39,025 nucleotides of DNA from Prochlorococcus sp. AG-402-N21 (GTDB lineage: Bacteria; Cyanobacteriota; Cyanobacteriia; PCC-6307; Cyanobiaceae). A model generated the notes under the pieces. The model was not told the DNA's origin. It made no database searches and saw only the letters and a program-made list of their open reading frames with translations. Shown in pieces: positions 9,094 to 18,514 of this stretch; position 1 is the stretch's first letter; each line of letters opens with the position of its first letter. The DNA is taken from the NCBI GenBank assembly GCA_003216435.1, contig QCIW01000013.1:1-39025 (forward strand), read 5' to 3'. The translations under genes were made by a program, and so were the position numbers.

Positions 9094-9765
9094 TCAGTTT
9101 TGTTTGTTGATTTGGGAAAACTCAAGTTCTACTGGAGTTTCCCTACCAAAAATAGACAATAGTGCTTTGAGTTTGCTTCTTTCGCCAGAAACTTCTATAA
9201 CTTCTCCCTGGAAATCTTTAAAAGGACCAGAAGTCACAATAATTTGATCCCCTTCTGCTAAATCTAATTTGACAACGGTTTTCTTTTCTGCGGCGCGTTT
9301 AAATATTCTGTTAACTTCTTGTCTACTTAGTGGCCGTGGCTTTATATGACCTCTAGTTTTTCCTGTAGCTCGTCGATCTTCTGCTCCAACAAAGTTGATC
9401 ACATTTGGAGTACTTCTTACTGCCATCATTGTGTCTTCATCTAGCACCATTCGGACTAGTACATAACCAGGAAATACTTTTTCTTCAATAGTTTGCCTGC
9501 TGCCATCTTTTTTTAATTTAACTCCTGGGGTTTGGGGAATTTCGATTTCTAATATTTTTGTACTTACACCAAGTGTTATTGCTCTCTGCTCGAGTGTCGC
9601 TTTTACTTTTTTTTCACAACTTGAGGCAACTTGAACTGCATACCATCGAGCTATTGAGGTTTTAGCCTGTTGATGAGTCGTGGAAGATACTTCTTCTTGT
9701 TCAGTTGAAGAAGCGAGTTCTATGACTTCAGATGGAGTATTTTGTGTTGTATCAAGCTCTGTCAC
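9094..9765 (-). CDS. nusG: Transcription termination/antitermination factor NusG
   Basis: Binds RNA polymerase and links it to ribosomes or Rho. The 223 residues comprise a Ser/Thr/Glu-rich N-terminal extension (about 1-38), the NGN domain from RWYAVQVASSCEKKVKATLEQR, a segment EKVFPGYVLVRMVLDEDTMMAVRSTPNVINFVG, and a C-terminal KOW domain (AEGDQIIVTSGPFKDFQGEV). The start is a GTG at 9765. The acidic extension could mean the real start is internal, but no better ATG precedes the NGN domain. Placement between secE and rplK is the classic secE-nusG-rplK-rplA order. Confidence 0.95.
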   Translation of the reverse strand: MTELDTTQNTPSEVIELASSTEQEEVSSTTHQQAKTSIARWYAVQVASSCEKKVKATLEQRAITLGVSTKILEIEIPQTPGVKLKKDGSRQTIEEKVFPGYVLVRMVLDEDTMMAVRSTPNVINFVGAEDRRATGKTRGHIKPRPLSRQEVNRIFKRAAEKKTVVKLDLAEGDQIIVTSGPFKDFQGEVIEVSGERSKLKALLSIFGRETPVELEFSQINKQN

Positions 9766-9812
9766 GGGAAAAAAAGCAAATGAAATGTTGAAAAATCTTT
9801 AGGTTTGATGAT

Positions 9813-10082
9813 TCAGAGAAAGATTTGAGATGAAGCCCAACCATAAAATCTGCTGATTGCAGCAATAGAAGCGGCTGAAACTGTAACCATTAATATTACA
9901 GCTATTGATTCGCTGAATAGTTGCTGGCGTGTTGGCCAGACAACTAATTTTAACTCTTCTATTGTTGAGGCGAAAAATCCTTGCTTAGGAGGTGGAGACT
10001 CATCTTCCACAGCAGAAATAGTGCCATCTTCCATGGGGTTTGTGGAAGTTTCTTTGTCTTCGGGAGATTTGGATTCTGTCAC
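9813..10082 (-). CDS. secE: Preprotein translocase subunit SecE
   Basis: A small clamp subunit of the SecYEG protein-conducting channel. The 89-residue protein has an acidic N-terminal half, then FFASTIEELKLVVWPTRQQL, the conserved amphipathic helix and WPTR turn of SecE. One membrane segment (about 61-80) follows. Cyanobacterial SecE is the short, single-spanning kind. The start is a GTG at 10082. An internal ATG (residue 17) would also keep the core, so the exact N-terminus is uncertain. It precedes nusG by 47 bp. Confidence 0.93.
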   Translation of the reverse strand: MTESKSPEDKETSTNPMEDGTISAVEDESPPPKQGFFASTIEELKLVVWPTRQQLFSESIAVILMVTVSAASIAAISRFYGWASSQIFL

Positions 10083-10161
10083 TTGAAAGAAAAGCTTGAT
10101 TGAAGAAGCTGCTGCAACTTGAAAAGTCTTTAAAGTTTTACATTAATCGATAATTGATTTG

Positions 10162-12966
10162 TTAGTTGATTGCAATAAATTTAAGTAAATCAGATCCTTC
10201 TTCTGGAGGCTTTACCTCTATTGATTTCGCATTGACGAAATTTTCTTCCAATAGTTGTGTGGCAAGAGGATTCTCTAACCTGCGTCTTAGCACTCTTCTT
10301 AAGGGCCTTGCACCATATTCAGGTTCATATCCATCTGCAGCTAAAAACTCTATAGTTTTTTCATCAACACTTAGCCCTAGATTTTGTTCGGCAAGAAGTT
10401 TTTTTAGGTCAGATAATAAAAGACGAACTATTTGTTGAAGGTCTTTATTATTTAAGGGATTAAAGCGAATTACTTCATCAATTCTATTAATGAATTCAGG
10501 TCGAAATTGTTTGGCTAACGCGTTATCAATTTTTAAATTTAAACTTTGCTCTATATCGTTAGTTGAAATGGGTTCATTTTTTAATTTTCTAGAGTTTTCT
10601 AGAATTTCTTTGCTTGCAAGATTGCTAGTCATAACAATGACTGTATGACGAAAGTCGACAGTTCTACCTTGAGAATCAGTAAGTCGACCATCATCAAGAA
10701 CTTGAAGGAGAATATTAAATACTTCAGGATGTGCTTTTTCTATTTCATCAAGTAAAAGAACTGCATATGGCCTTTGCCTTACGGCTTCAGTTAATTGCCC
10801 CCCCTCTTCATAACCTACATATCCTGGAGGTGCCCCTAAGAGACGTGCTACGGCATTCCTTTCCATGAATTCACTCATATCAAGTCTTATAAGAGCTTCT
10901 TCTTCATCAAATAAAGATGCGGCCAAAGATTTGGCAAGTTCAGTTTTACCTACGCCAGTAGGTCCTAAGAACATAAATGAACCAACAGGTCTAGAAGGAT
11001 CTTTCATGCCTGCACGTGCTCTTCTAATTGCTGCTGCAACTGCTTGAACTGCTGGAAGTTGACCTATGACCTTTTCCCCTAATTCTTTTTCAAGATCTAA
11101 TAATTTTTGTCGTTCGCCAGTTAAAACTTTATTTACAGGGATCCCAGTCCATCTAGCTACAACATCTGCTATATCTTCGGGTTCTACCTGATCTCTTATG
11201 AAGGTAATGTTAGATGATTTTTGTGATGACATATATTCCTCAATTTCACTTTTCCTTTGATATATCAAATCAAGTTTTTCGTATTTAAGTCTTGAGGCTT
11301 CTTCGAGATCTCCCGAATCTTCTGCATTTCTTATTGAATCTTGTATTCCTTTGCTTTCCAAAACTAAATGTTTATGTTCCTTAAATAATGAACGCTCTCC
11401 TTGCCATATTTCATTAAGCTCTTCAAGTTTGATTAATCCTTTATCTCTTTCTGCTTTTAATGATTCTAATTGTTCAAAAGCACTATTATTTTCGCTTTCA
11501 ACTAATAAAATTTCAAGTCTATTAATCTCACACTCTAAATTTTCAATTAATTGGGGTTTCGATGTGGTTTCGATTTTTAATTGTGCTGCAGCTTCATCGA
11601 TAAGGTCGATTGCTTTATCAGGAAGGCATCGATCACTGATATATCTATTTGCTAGACGGTTTGCAGTTGTTAATGCTTCATCACTGATTCTTATTCCATG
11701 ATGATTTTCATATTTTTCTTTAACACCTCTAAGAATATCTAAACTCAATTCCAGACCAGGTTCTTTTATAAGAACTTGTTGAAATCTTCTATTCAAAGCT
11801 TGATCTTTTTCAATTGTTCTTCGATAGTTTTCAGGGGTTGTAGCACCAATACATCTCAAGTCTCCACTAGCTAAAAAAGGTTTCATTAAGCTATTTGCAT
11901 CAGCAATTGATCGATCATTATTTAAAACAGTATGTAACTCATCAATAAACAAAATTATTCCTTGATTTGAGTCATTGATTTCTGATAGTAAAGACCTAAG
12001 TCTTTCTTCAAATTGACCACGGAACTTTGTTCCTGCAATTAATGCCCCTGTATCTAGAGAGATAAGTTTTACTCCTTTAAGAGATTCAGGTACTTCTCCA
12101 TTAATTATTCTTTGAGCTAACAGTTCTGCTATAGCCGTTTTCCCTACCCCAGGGGATCCTATTAATACAGGGTTATTTTTCCCGCGTCTAGATAACACTT
12201 TGATGACTCTTTTTATTTCTTCTCCTCTACCAATGACTGGGTCTAATTCTCCAGTTTTAGCTGACTCTGTTAAATCTCTTCCATAGGATTCAATAGCACT
12301 TGGTTGTTTCTTAAGTTCCTGATCCTCATTATTCTCAAGTGAAATCTCTTTTTTTTCTTTATTAGCTTTTATTGTGTTTCTAGATTCAAAACTTTGTGAT
12401 TGAGTTTTTATGGTATTTCTAGGTTCAAAATTTTGTGATTCACTTTTTTGGGGACGTTGAGTTTTTTTTCTTTGAACTGAACTTTGATTAATTTCTGGGA
12501 TATTGGAACGATTGAAAGAAGAGGGAGTAGGCAAGTTCCTTAATTCATTTTCTAATTTTTCTAATGGGAGACCAGATTCTTCAAATAATTGGGCGCCTAT
12601 TCTAGGATCTCGGCCAATCGCATTGATGAGATGAGATATATCAATAAGATTAGAACCCCAATTATTCCGAAAATTATCAGCTGTTTCAAGCAATTCTTCT
12701 AGATCTTCTCCTATGAAGAGGTTTTTACTTTTTGTAATTGGCAGATCAGCAAGAAATTCTTCTAAATTTTCAAGTAAATTTGAATGGTTGAGTGATAAAA
12801 CATCAATGAATTTTTTGTAAGTGTTATTTGTGAAAAGAACCTCAATAAGATGCTCTACGTCAAGATTGCCATGCCTCCACCTTTTGGCGGCATCTTCTCC
12901 TCCAAGCAATAAATTCCAAGCTTCGTCACTAAATCGATTCGGATCTTGTGTAAGGCTTTGGCTCAT
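10162..12966 (-). CDS. clpB: ClpB-type AAA+ chaperone (second, divergent ClpB)
   Basis: A double-ring AAA+ disaggregase of 934 residues. An N domain (about 1-150) is followed by a charged, repetitive linker (about 150-230). D1 has Walker A GSPGVGKT (near 272) and Walker B ILFIDELH. A coiled-coil middle domain (about 490-600) is the feature that separates ClpB from ClpA/ClpC. D2 has GPTGVGKT (near 672), VLLLDEIEKAHPEV and a C-terminal GARPLRRVLRRRLENPLA. No ClpP-binding IGF/L loop is apparent. The linker holds a 39-bp tandem repeat. The N domain and linker are unlike canonical ClpB, so this may be the ClpB2 paralogue of cyanobacteria, probably not the heat-shock form. It lies upstream of secE on the same strand. 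Confidence 0.9.
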   Translation of the reverse strand: MSQSLTQDPNRFSDEAWNLLLGGEDAAKRWRHGNLDVEHLIEVLFTNNTYKKFIDVLSLNHSNLLENLEEFLADLPITKSKNLFIGEDLEELLETADNFRNNWGSNLIDISHLINAIGRDPRIGAQLFEESGLPLEKLENELRNLPTPSSFNRSNIPEINQSSVQRKKTQRPQKSESQNFEPRNTIKTQSQSFESRNTIKANKEKKEISLENNEDQELKKQPSAIESYGRDLTESAKTGELDPVIGRGEEIKRVIKVLSRRGKNNPVLIGSPGVGKTAIAELLAQRIINGEVPESLKGVKLISLDTGALIAGTKFRGQFEERLRSLLSEINDSNQGIILFIDELHTVLNNDRSIADANSLMKPFLASGDLRCIGATTPENYRRTIEKDQALNRRFQQVLIKEPGLELSLDILRGVKEKYENHHGIRISDEALTTANRLANRYISDRCLPDKAIDLIDEAAAQLKIETTSKPQLIENLECEINRLEILLVESENNSAFEQLESLKAERDKGLIKLEELNEIWQGERSLFKEHKHLVLESKGIQDSIRNAEDSGDLEEASRLKYEKLDLIYQRKSEIEEYMSSQKSSNITFIRDQVEPEDIADVVARWTGIPVNKVLTGERQKLLDLEKELGEKVIGQLPAVQAVAAAIRRARAGMKDPSRPVGSFMFLGPTGVGKTELAKSLAASLFDEEEALIRLDMSEFMERNAVARLLGAPPGYVGYEEGGQLTEAVRQRPYAVLLLDEIEKAHPEVFNILLQVLDDGRLTDSQGRTVDFRHTVIVMTSNLASKEILENSRKLKNEPISTNDIEQSLNLKIDNALAKQFRPEFINRIDEVIRFNPLNNKDLQQIVRLLLSDLKKLLAEQNLGLSVDEKTIEFLAADGYEPEYGARPLRRVLRRRLENPLATQLLEENFVNAKSIEVKPPEEGSDLLKFIAIN

Positions 12967-13102
12967 TTGTTGTAATTTTTGTCAGACGCAGATTCCCTAT
13001 ATTCTCCATCTTTATATGCAAAATAGTGATTTTGAAATACGAGGAGTGCTAAACAACACAGAGACAATGGATCCTTAAGTAAATAGGATCTTCAAAAGAT
13101 GA

Positions 13103-14404
<1,302 letters not shown>

Positions 14405-14413
14405 TTTTTATTC

Positions 14414-16066
14414 CTATCTTGATGCACCAGGAAGTTTGTCAATTCTATTATCACGATTAATTTTGAATTGTAATTTGACCCAATTTGTGAATATAGGTAC
14501 TCCAAAAACTATTGGTAAGCAAGAGAGAAAAGGTCTATTACTTGAACCTAATAGTGCTGCTGTAATACCCAGACAACCTAATAAGATGGATTGACTTAAA
14601 GACTGCTGTGCATTAATCATTCTTCTGAACTGTCTATCTGATTCTCCCATTCTTATTTGTAGTTGAATATCACCTTGCTCTAATCTTTCTAAGCTTTCAT
14701 CTAATCTTTTTGGTATCCCAACAGCACGACTTCCAATTTCTCCAACTTGACGGCCTATCTCATTAATTAGATCGTTGGGATTTGAGTTGTTAGACGTCAT
14801 GAGTGGGATTAGGTATGGCTTAGCTATTGAGATTAAATTAAAACTTGGATCCAGACTACGTCCAACTCCTTCAAATGTTGAAAGGGCTCTGAAGACAAAG
14901 ATTAGTTCAACAGGAAGTTTAAATGGTTTGTCATAAACAAGGTCATAGAGATCACTTGAGAGCTTCTCAAAAATATTTTGACTAAACGGAGGAGTAAGTG
15001 CTTCCTTAAGCATTATTCTTACAAATCTTCTAACAGGTCCTATGTCAATATCTGATGAAATAATCCCTGCAATTTGAAGTTCTTTAACTAGACCTGATGC
15101 GTCTCTTAAGGCGGCTGCTCTAACCATTGATCCAATTCTTTTCCTAAGTTGATCTGAGATGGCACCCATCATTCCAAAGTCGTAATAGATCAATGAACCG
15201 TCAAAGCCAATTGCAAGATTCCCAGGATGAGGATCAGCATGAAAGAAACCATATTCAACTAGTTGTTTGAGATAGCTTTCTGCTCCTATATCTATTATCG
15301 AAGAAGGCTCAATACCAGTTTCTTTAATAGATAATTCGTCATTTATTTTGATGCCTGGGACATATTCAAGACACAAAATACTTCTCGTGCTTAGCTTCCA
15401 AATAATCGAAGGGACTTTAATTTTAGGATCATCTAAAAATTGCTGCCTGAATCTTGCTGCATATTGAGCTTCTATACGAAAGTCTAGTTCTCTGAGAAGA
15501 ACTCTTTTGCATTCTTTTGCAATACCTACCCAGTCTCTTCCGTAACTCCAGGAGCGTTTTTTTTGAAGCAATGCCGCGACTTGTTGCATCACTTCTAGAT
15601 CTAGTCTGAATAAAGTTTCTAATCCAGGTCGTTGAACTTTGAAAACAACTTTTTCCCCATTATTTAAAGTAGCTTTATGAACCTGTGCTATTGAAGCAGC
15701 TCCTAAAGGTTGTTTATCAATTTGATTGATTTGACTAAAATTTTCTAATAGTTCTTTTCTTAGGATTTTTTCTGCTTCTTCATAGCTAAATGGAGGAACT
15801 CTATCTTGAAGCTTAGCTAGTTCAAGTATCCAGCTTGCGGGCAAAACATCAGGCCTAGCAGATAGCAGTTGACCAAGCTTAATGAATGCAGAACCAAGAG
15901 ATAAAAGTTCATTGGTTAACCATTTTGCTCTAATTTTTTGTCTTAATTCTTTCCTTTTTATTGTATAAGATCTTAAATAATTCCATTTACAAGAATCCCA
16001 CCAAAGAAAAAATAAAAGCTGAACAACTACCTGCCAGATTTTTAATGAGCGGAAAAATTTCTGCAT
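14414..16066 (-). CDS. ABC1/UbiB (AarF) family atypical kinase-like protein
   Basis: A 550-residue member of the ABC1/ADCK/UbiB family, whose members affect quinone metabolism; plant homologues are plastoglobule-associated. The diagnostic KxGQ block is in SAFIKLGQLLSARPDVLP, followed by PPFSYEEAEKIL, the Ala-rich nucleotide loop PLGAASIAQVHKA, VQRPG, the catalytic-loop region FHADPHPGNLAI and metal-binding YYDFGMMG. The C-terminal part (about 450-540) has Arg-rich helices and one or two hydrophobic segments (LGCLGITAALLG; PIVFGVPIFTNWV), suggesting membrane attachment. The first of three minus-strand genes lies upstream of it (16945-16105), so they may be one transcript. Confidence 0.92.
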   Translation of the reverse strand: MQKFFRSLKIWQVVVQLLFFLWWDSCKWNYLRSYTIKRKELRQKIRAKWLTNELLSLGSAFIKLGQLLSARPDVLPASWILELAKLQDRVPPFSYEEAEKILRKELLENFSQINQIDKQPLGAASIAQVHKATLNNGEKVVFKVQRPGLETLFRLDLEVMQQVAALLQKKRSWSYGRDWVGIAKECKRVLLRELDFRIEAQYAARFRQQFLDDPKIKVPSIIWKLSTRSILCLEYVPGIKINDELSIKETGIEPSSIIDIGAESYLKQLVEYGFFHADPHPGNLAIGFDGSLIYYDFGMMGAISDQLRKRIGSMVRAAALRDASGLVKELQIAGIISSDIDIGPVRRFVRIMLKEALTPPFSQNIFEKLSSDLYDLVYDKPFKLPVELIFVFRALSTFEGVGRSLDPSFNLISIAKPYLIPLMTSNNSNPNDLINEIGRQVGEIGSRAVGIPKRLDESLERLEQGDIQLQIRMGESDRQFRRMINAQQSLSQSILLGCLGITAALLGSSNRPFLSCLPIVFGVPIFTNWVKLQFKINRDNRIDKLPGASR

Positions 16067-16104
16067 AGAAATTAACTATATTTCTTAAACGTTTAATTGT
16101 TAAT

Positions 16105-16428
16105 TTAAATCCTTTGATTTAGTTCAGTGACTTTTGTTCGAATTTGATCTATTTTCTCCTGAATTTTATTGGAATTTGAGTCTTTAGAAACATTTGAATC
16201 ATATTTAGATTCTTGATTTGACTCATTTTCAAGTCTTTCAGCTTCTTCATAAATTTCATCCTTAAGGTTTTCCCATTCCTTTTTTAGTTTGTCTGGCGCT
16301 TCTTTAGTGATAACAGCAATTTCTTCAGCAGTCTCTATTAGCTTTTCTCCTAATTTGGCTGATAAGCGATTAAGTGTTGCTTTTAGTAAGGTGTCAGATG
16401 TTGTCAAGACGCCCTTTGCAAAGAACAC
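16105..16428 (-). CDS. Hypothetical small helical protein
   Basis: A 107-residue protein I do not recognise. The start is a GTG at 16428 (MFFAKGVLTTSDTLLK). The sequence is almost entirely predicted helix, highly charged (many Lys/Glu/Asp), with an Asn/Ser/Lys-rich linker at about 70-92 and a short C-terminal helix KIDQIRTKVTELNQRI. It has no cysteines or membrane segment. It lies 38 bp upstream of the ABC1 gene and 31 bp downstream of another unknown. Confidence that it is a real gene comes from spacing and its frame being open between two same-strand genes. Confidence 0.65.
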   Translation of the reverse strand: MFFAKGVLTTSDTLLKATLNRLSAKLGEKLIETAEEIAVITKEAPDKLKKEWENLKDEIYEEAERLENESNQESKYDSNVSKDSNSNKIQEKIDQIRTKVTELNQRI

Positions 16429-16459
16429 AGCTTCAATACTTTACTTGATTTAGGTTGAA

Positions 16460-16945
16460 TTAATTGCGAGGGAGTGTTTTAAAGAGTTCTTGAATATCAT
16501 ATTTTTCAAAGAAAGGTTCTCCTCTCACAGAATAAGAATCATAAGAGTCTAGTTCCTTTTCCTTTCCTTGAGATAACCCCAAGAATTGTTTTTCAATAGT
16601 GTTAGTGGGATTGGATTGAATTAATTCGACTGTCTTTTGCTTTTTAAAAGGTTTGTCAAAGTGAATTTGATCAACATCTGAATTTTCCTCTGTTAATTGA
16701 TTTCCTTTGATTATTTTGATTTCATTATCTATTTGTGTGGAGTCAACTTCAAAAATTTCTACTGATGGCTTTTTAAATTTATTTCTTGCTAATTCTTTTT
16801 GAGTGCTGCTTATTTCTTGCCTTGACGTCGTATTTGATGTGATTAGTTTTTTTGTGCTGTGGTATCCCATGCCTATAAATGACCCTATTAATAGTGGGTA
16901 CAGCCAAAATTGCCAAATTCTTTCGAGCTCTTTTTTGCGATTCAT
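16460..16945 (-). CDS. Hypothetical single-pass membrane protein
   Basis: A 161-residue protein of unknown function. The N-terminus MNRKKELERIWQFWLYPLLIGSFIGMGYH has positive residues followed by one hydrophobic segment (about 13-27), so it is probably a type II anchored protein. The remaining 130 residues are hydrophilic, rich in Ser, Asn, Lys and Glu, and low in complexity (for example DSTQIDNEIKIIKGNQLTEENS), suggesting disorder. It ends in a short helix QELFKTLPRN. It is the first of the three-gene minus-strand run with the helical protein and the ABC1 kinase. Confidence 0.65.
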   Translation of the reverse strand: MNRKKELERIWQFWLYPLLIGSFIGMGYHSTKKLITSNTTSRQEISSTQKELARNKFKKPSVEIFEVDSTQIDNEIKIIKGNQLTEENSDVDQIHFDKPFKKQKTVELIQSNPTNTIEKQFLGLSQGKEKELDSYDSYSVRGEPFFEKYDIQELFKTLPRN

Positions 16946-17065
16946 GGAATTGGCTTAGTGCTGGGGGCAGACCCCACTTCACTAAGTTTAAATACTCTTT
17001 TCTTTGAAAATATCAATAATTCTATTTAGAACCATTTTTATTTAGGCTATATAGTCATTTTTTTC

Positions 17066-17136
17066 ATTACAGTTAGCTCAATACTTTCTATAAGATGGAC
17101 AAATTGCTTTTATGCAATTTCCTCAACATATTTGAG
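17066..17136 (+). promoter_or_regulatory. Candidate promoter and two-hairpin leader of the thioredoxin-reductase-like gene
   Basis: A -35-like ATTACA (17066-17071) is separated by 17 bp from a -10-like TATAAG (17089-17094), predicting a start near 17101. The transcript would then begin with the hairpin AAATTGC/GCAATTT (17101-17107, 17114-17120) and a second, CTCAA/TTGAG (17122-17126, 17132-17136). Both precede a strong AGGAG ribosome site (17171). These hairpins lack T-runs and are not terminators. Confidence 0.45.
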
Positions 17137-17185
17137 CACCATCGCTTTTGAAACTGAGTAAAATTCTTACAGGAGAGGGAGAACC

Positions 17186-18142
17186 TTGGAAACAATAGAA
17201 ACAGATGTTGCAATTATTGGAGGAGGCCCTGCTGGTTGTACATGTGCGCTTTATACCGCTAGATCAGATTTGAAAACTGTAATTCTGGATAAGAATCCTG
17301 CAGTTGGTGCCTTGGCTGTCACTCATCAAATTGCTAATTATCCAGGTGTTTCAACAGAAATGAGTGGCGAGGCATTACTTGATTTGATGCGAGAACAAGC
17401 AATTCAATATGGGACAGACTATAGACGAGCACAGGTTTTTGGGGTCGATGTTAATGGTGATTGGAAAACTGTATATACCCCTGAAGGTACGTTCAAAGCA
17501 AGAGCTTTGGTATTGGCTAGTGGAGCGATGGGAAGACCTGCTTCATTTAAAGGAGAGTCTGAATTTCTTGGCCGAGGAGTTAGTTATTGTGCTACCTGTG
17601 ATGGTGCCTTTTATAGAGACAAAGAGGTTGCAGTAATAGGTGTAAATAAGGAGGCTATAGAAGAAGCACAGGTTTTAACAAAATTTGCCTCTACAGTTCA
17701 TTGGATTACTTCTAACGACCCTAAAGAAGATGATTTACATTCAAAGCAACTATTATCCAAGCCTAATGTAAAGCACTGGGGCAAAACTAGATTAATGCTT
17801 ATTGAAGGCAATGAGGGAGGAGTAACGGGCATAAATGTTAAAAATCGCTCTTCAGAAGATAAAGAATTTCTCAAGGTAGATGGTGTTTTTGTTTATATGA
17901 GTGGTTCAAAACCTATAACTGACTTTTTAGGTGGTCAAGTTGCTTTGACTGAAGATGGTGGTGTGGTTGTTGATGATTTCATGGCAACAACATCTGAAGG
18001 TGTTTGGGCTATTGGTGATATTAGGAATACACCCTTTAAACAGGCAGTTGTTGCGGCTTCTGATGGATGTATTGCGGCTATGGCAATAGATAAGTTTATT
18101 AATAGTCGTAAGTCTATAAGAGTGGATTGGGTACACTCGTAA
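17186..18142 (+). CDS. Thioredoxin-reductase-like flavoprotein lacking NADPH motifs (DDOR-like)
   Basis: A 318-residue protein with the thioredoxin reductase fold. The FAD motif GGGPAG is at about 12-17, the redox CATC at C135-C138, and the late FAD block GVWAIGDI near 275. The second nucleotide-binding site is degenerate: where NADPH enzymes carry a GGGDSA-type loop this one reads IGVNKEA (151-157), and the HRRxxFRA 2'-phosphate motif is absent (VHWITSNDPKEDD). This pattern fits the cyanobacterial diflavin-linked disulfide oxidoreductase (DDOR) group, described from Gloeobacter and Synechocystis, or another pyridine-nucleotide-independent reductase (DTR), rather than a standard NTR. The start is a TTG preceded by a strong AGGAGAGGGAG. 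No thioredoxin gene is adjacent. Confidence 0.8.
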   Translation: METIETDVAIIGGGPAGCTCALYTARSDLKTVILDKNPAVGALAVTHQIANYPGVSTEMSGEALLDLMREQAIQYGTDYRRAQVFGVDVNGDWKTVYTPEGTFKARALVLASGAMGRPASFKGESEFLGRGVSYCATCDGAFYRDKEVAVIGVNKEAIEEAQVLTKFASTVHWITSNDPKEDDLHSKQLLSKPNVKHWGKTRLMLIEGNEGGVTGINVKNRSSEDKEFLKVDGVFVYMSGSKPITDFLGGQVALTEDGGVVVDDFMATTSEGVWAIGDIRNTPFKQAVVAASDGCIAAMAIDKFINSRKSIRVDWVHS

Positions 18143-18228
18143 ATCATGTTTTGATTATTGTTTGGAAAACTAATCTTCAGCTATTTCATTAATAATTAAT
18201 AGCTAAAAATATATTCTTAATGTTCATA

Positions 18229-18510
18229 TTAGAGAGGGGTTGCTTCAGATACATAAGCAACACCTCCATAGTAACTAAGAATAGATCTAATATTTTCTCT
18301 TATCTTTTCAATTACTTCTTGATCGCAAAAAACAATTACATGAGCATTTGAACCAAATCCAGTAAATTCCATATCTTCAGTAATAACTCTTTCGGGACCT
18401 CGTCCAGTTGCATGCTTCATTACGGTATAGCCTGGGGCATTGGCTTTTTCTAGAGCCGCTAGAACTTGTTCTAACTCTCTTTCGCTAAAGATAAGATCTA
18501 GTCTTTTCAT
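18229..18510 (-). CDS. sbtB: SbtB-like PII signalling protein
   Basis: A 93-residue trimeric PII-type fold protein. Sequence blocks such as NAPGYTVMKHATGRG, a candidate T-loop (about 33-53), and the final YYGGVAYVSEATPL resemble SbtB of other cyanobacteria. In those, SbtB binds adenine nucleotides (including cAMP and AMP) and modulates the bicarbonate transporter SbtA. This version stops right after the last strand, so the C-terminal Cys-containing loop (CGPxGC) seen in freshwater SbtB is missing. It begins 4 bp after sbtA, so they are co-translated or nearly so. Confidence 0.88.
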   Translation of the reverse strand: MKRLDLIFSERELEQVLAALEKANAPGYTVMKHATGRGPERVITEDMEFTGFGSNAHVIVFCDQEVIEKIRENIRSILSYYGGVAYVSEATPL

Positions 18511-18514
18511 TTAT

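Noticed and set aside
18179-18204. AGCTATT/AATAGCT stem between the DDOR-like gene and sbtB
   Set aside because: It is AT-only in the loop and lacks a T-run on either strand, so it is unlikely to be a terminator. It may be chance in AT-rich DNA.
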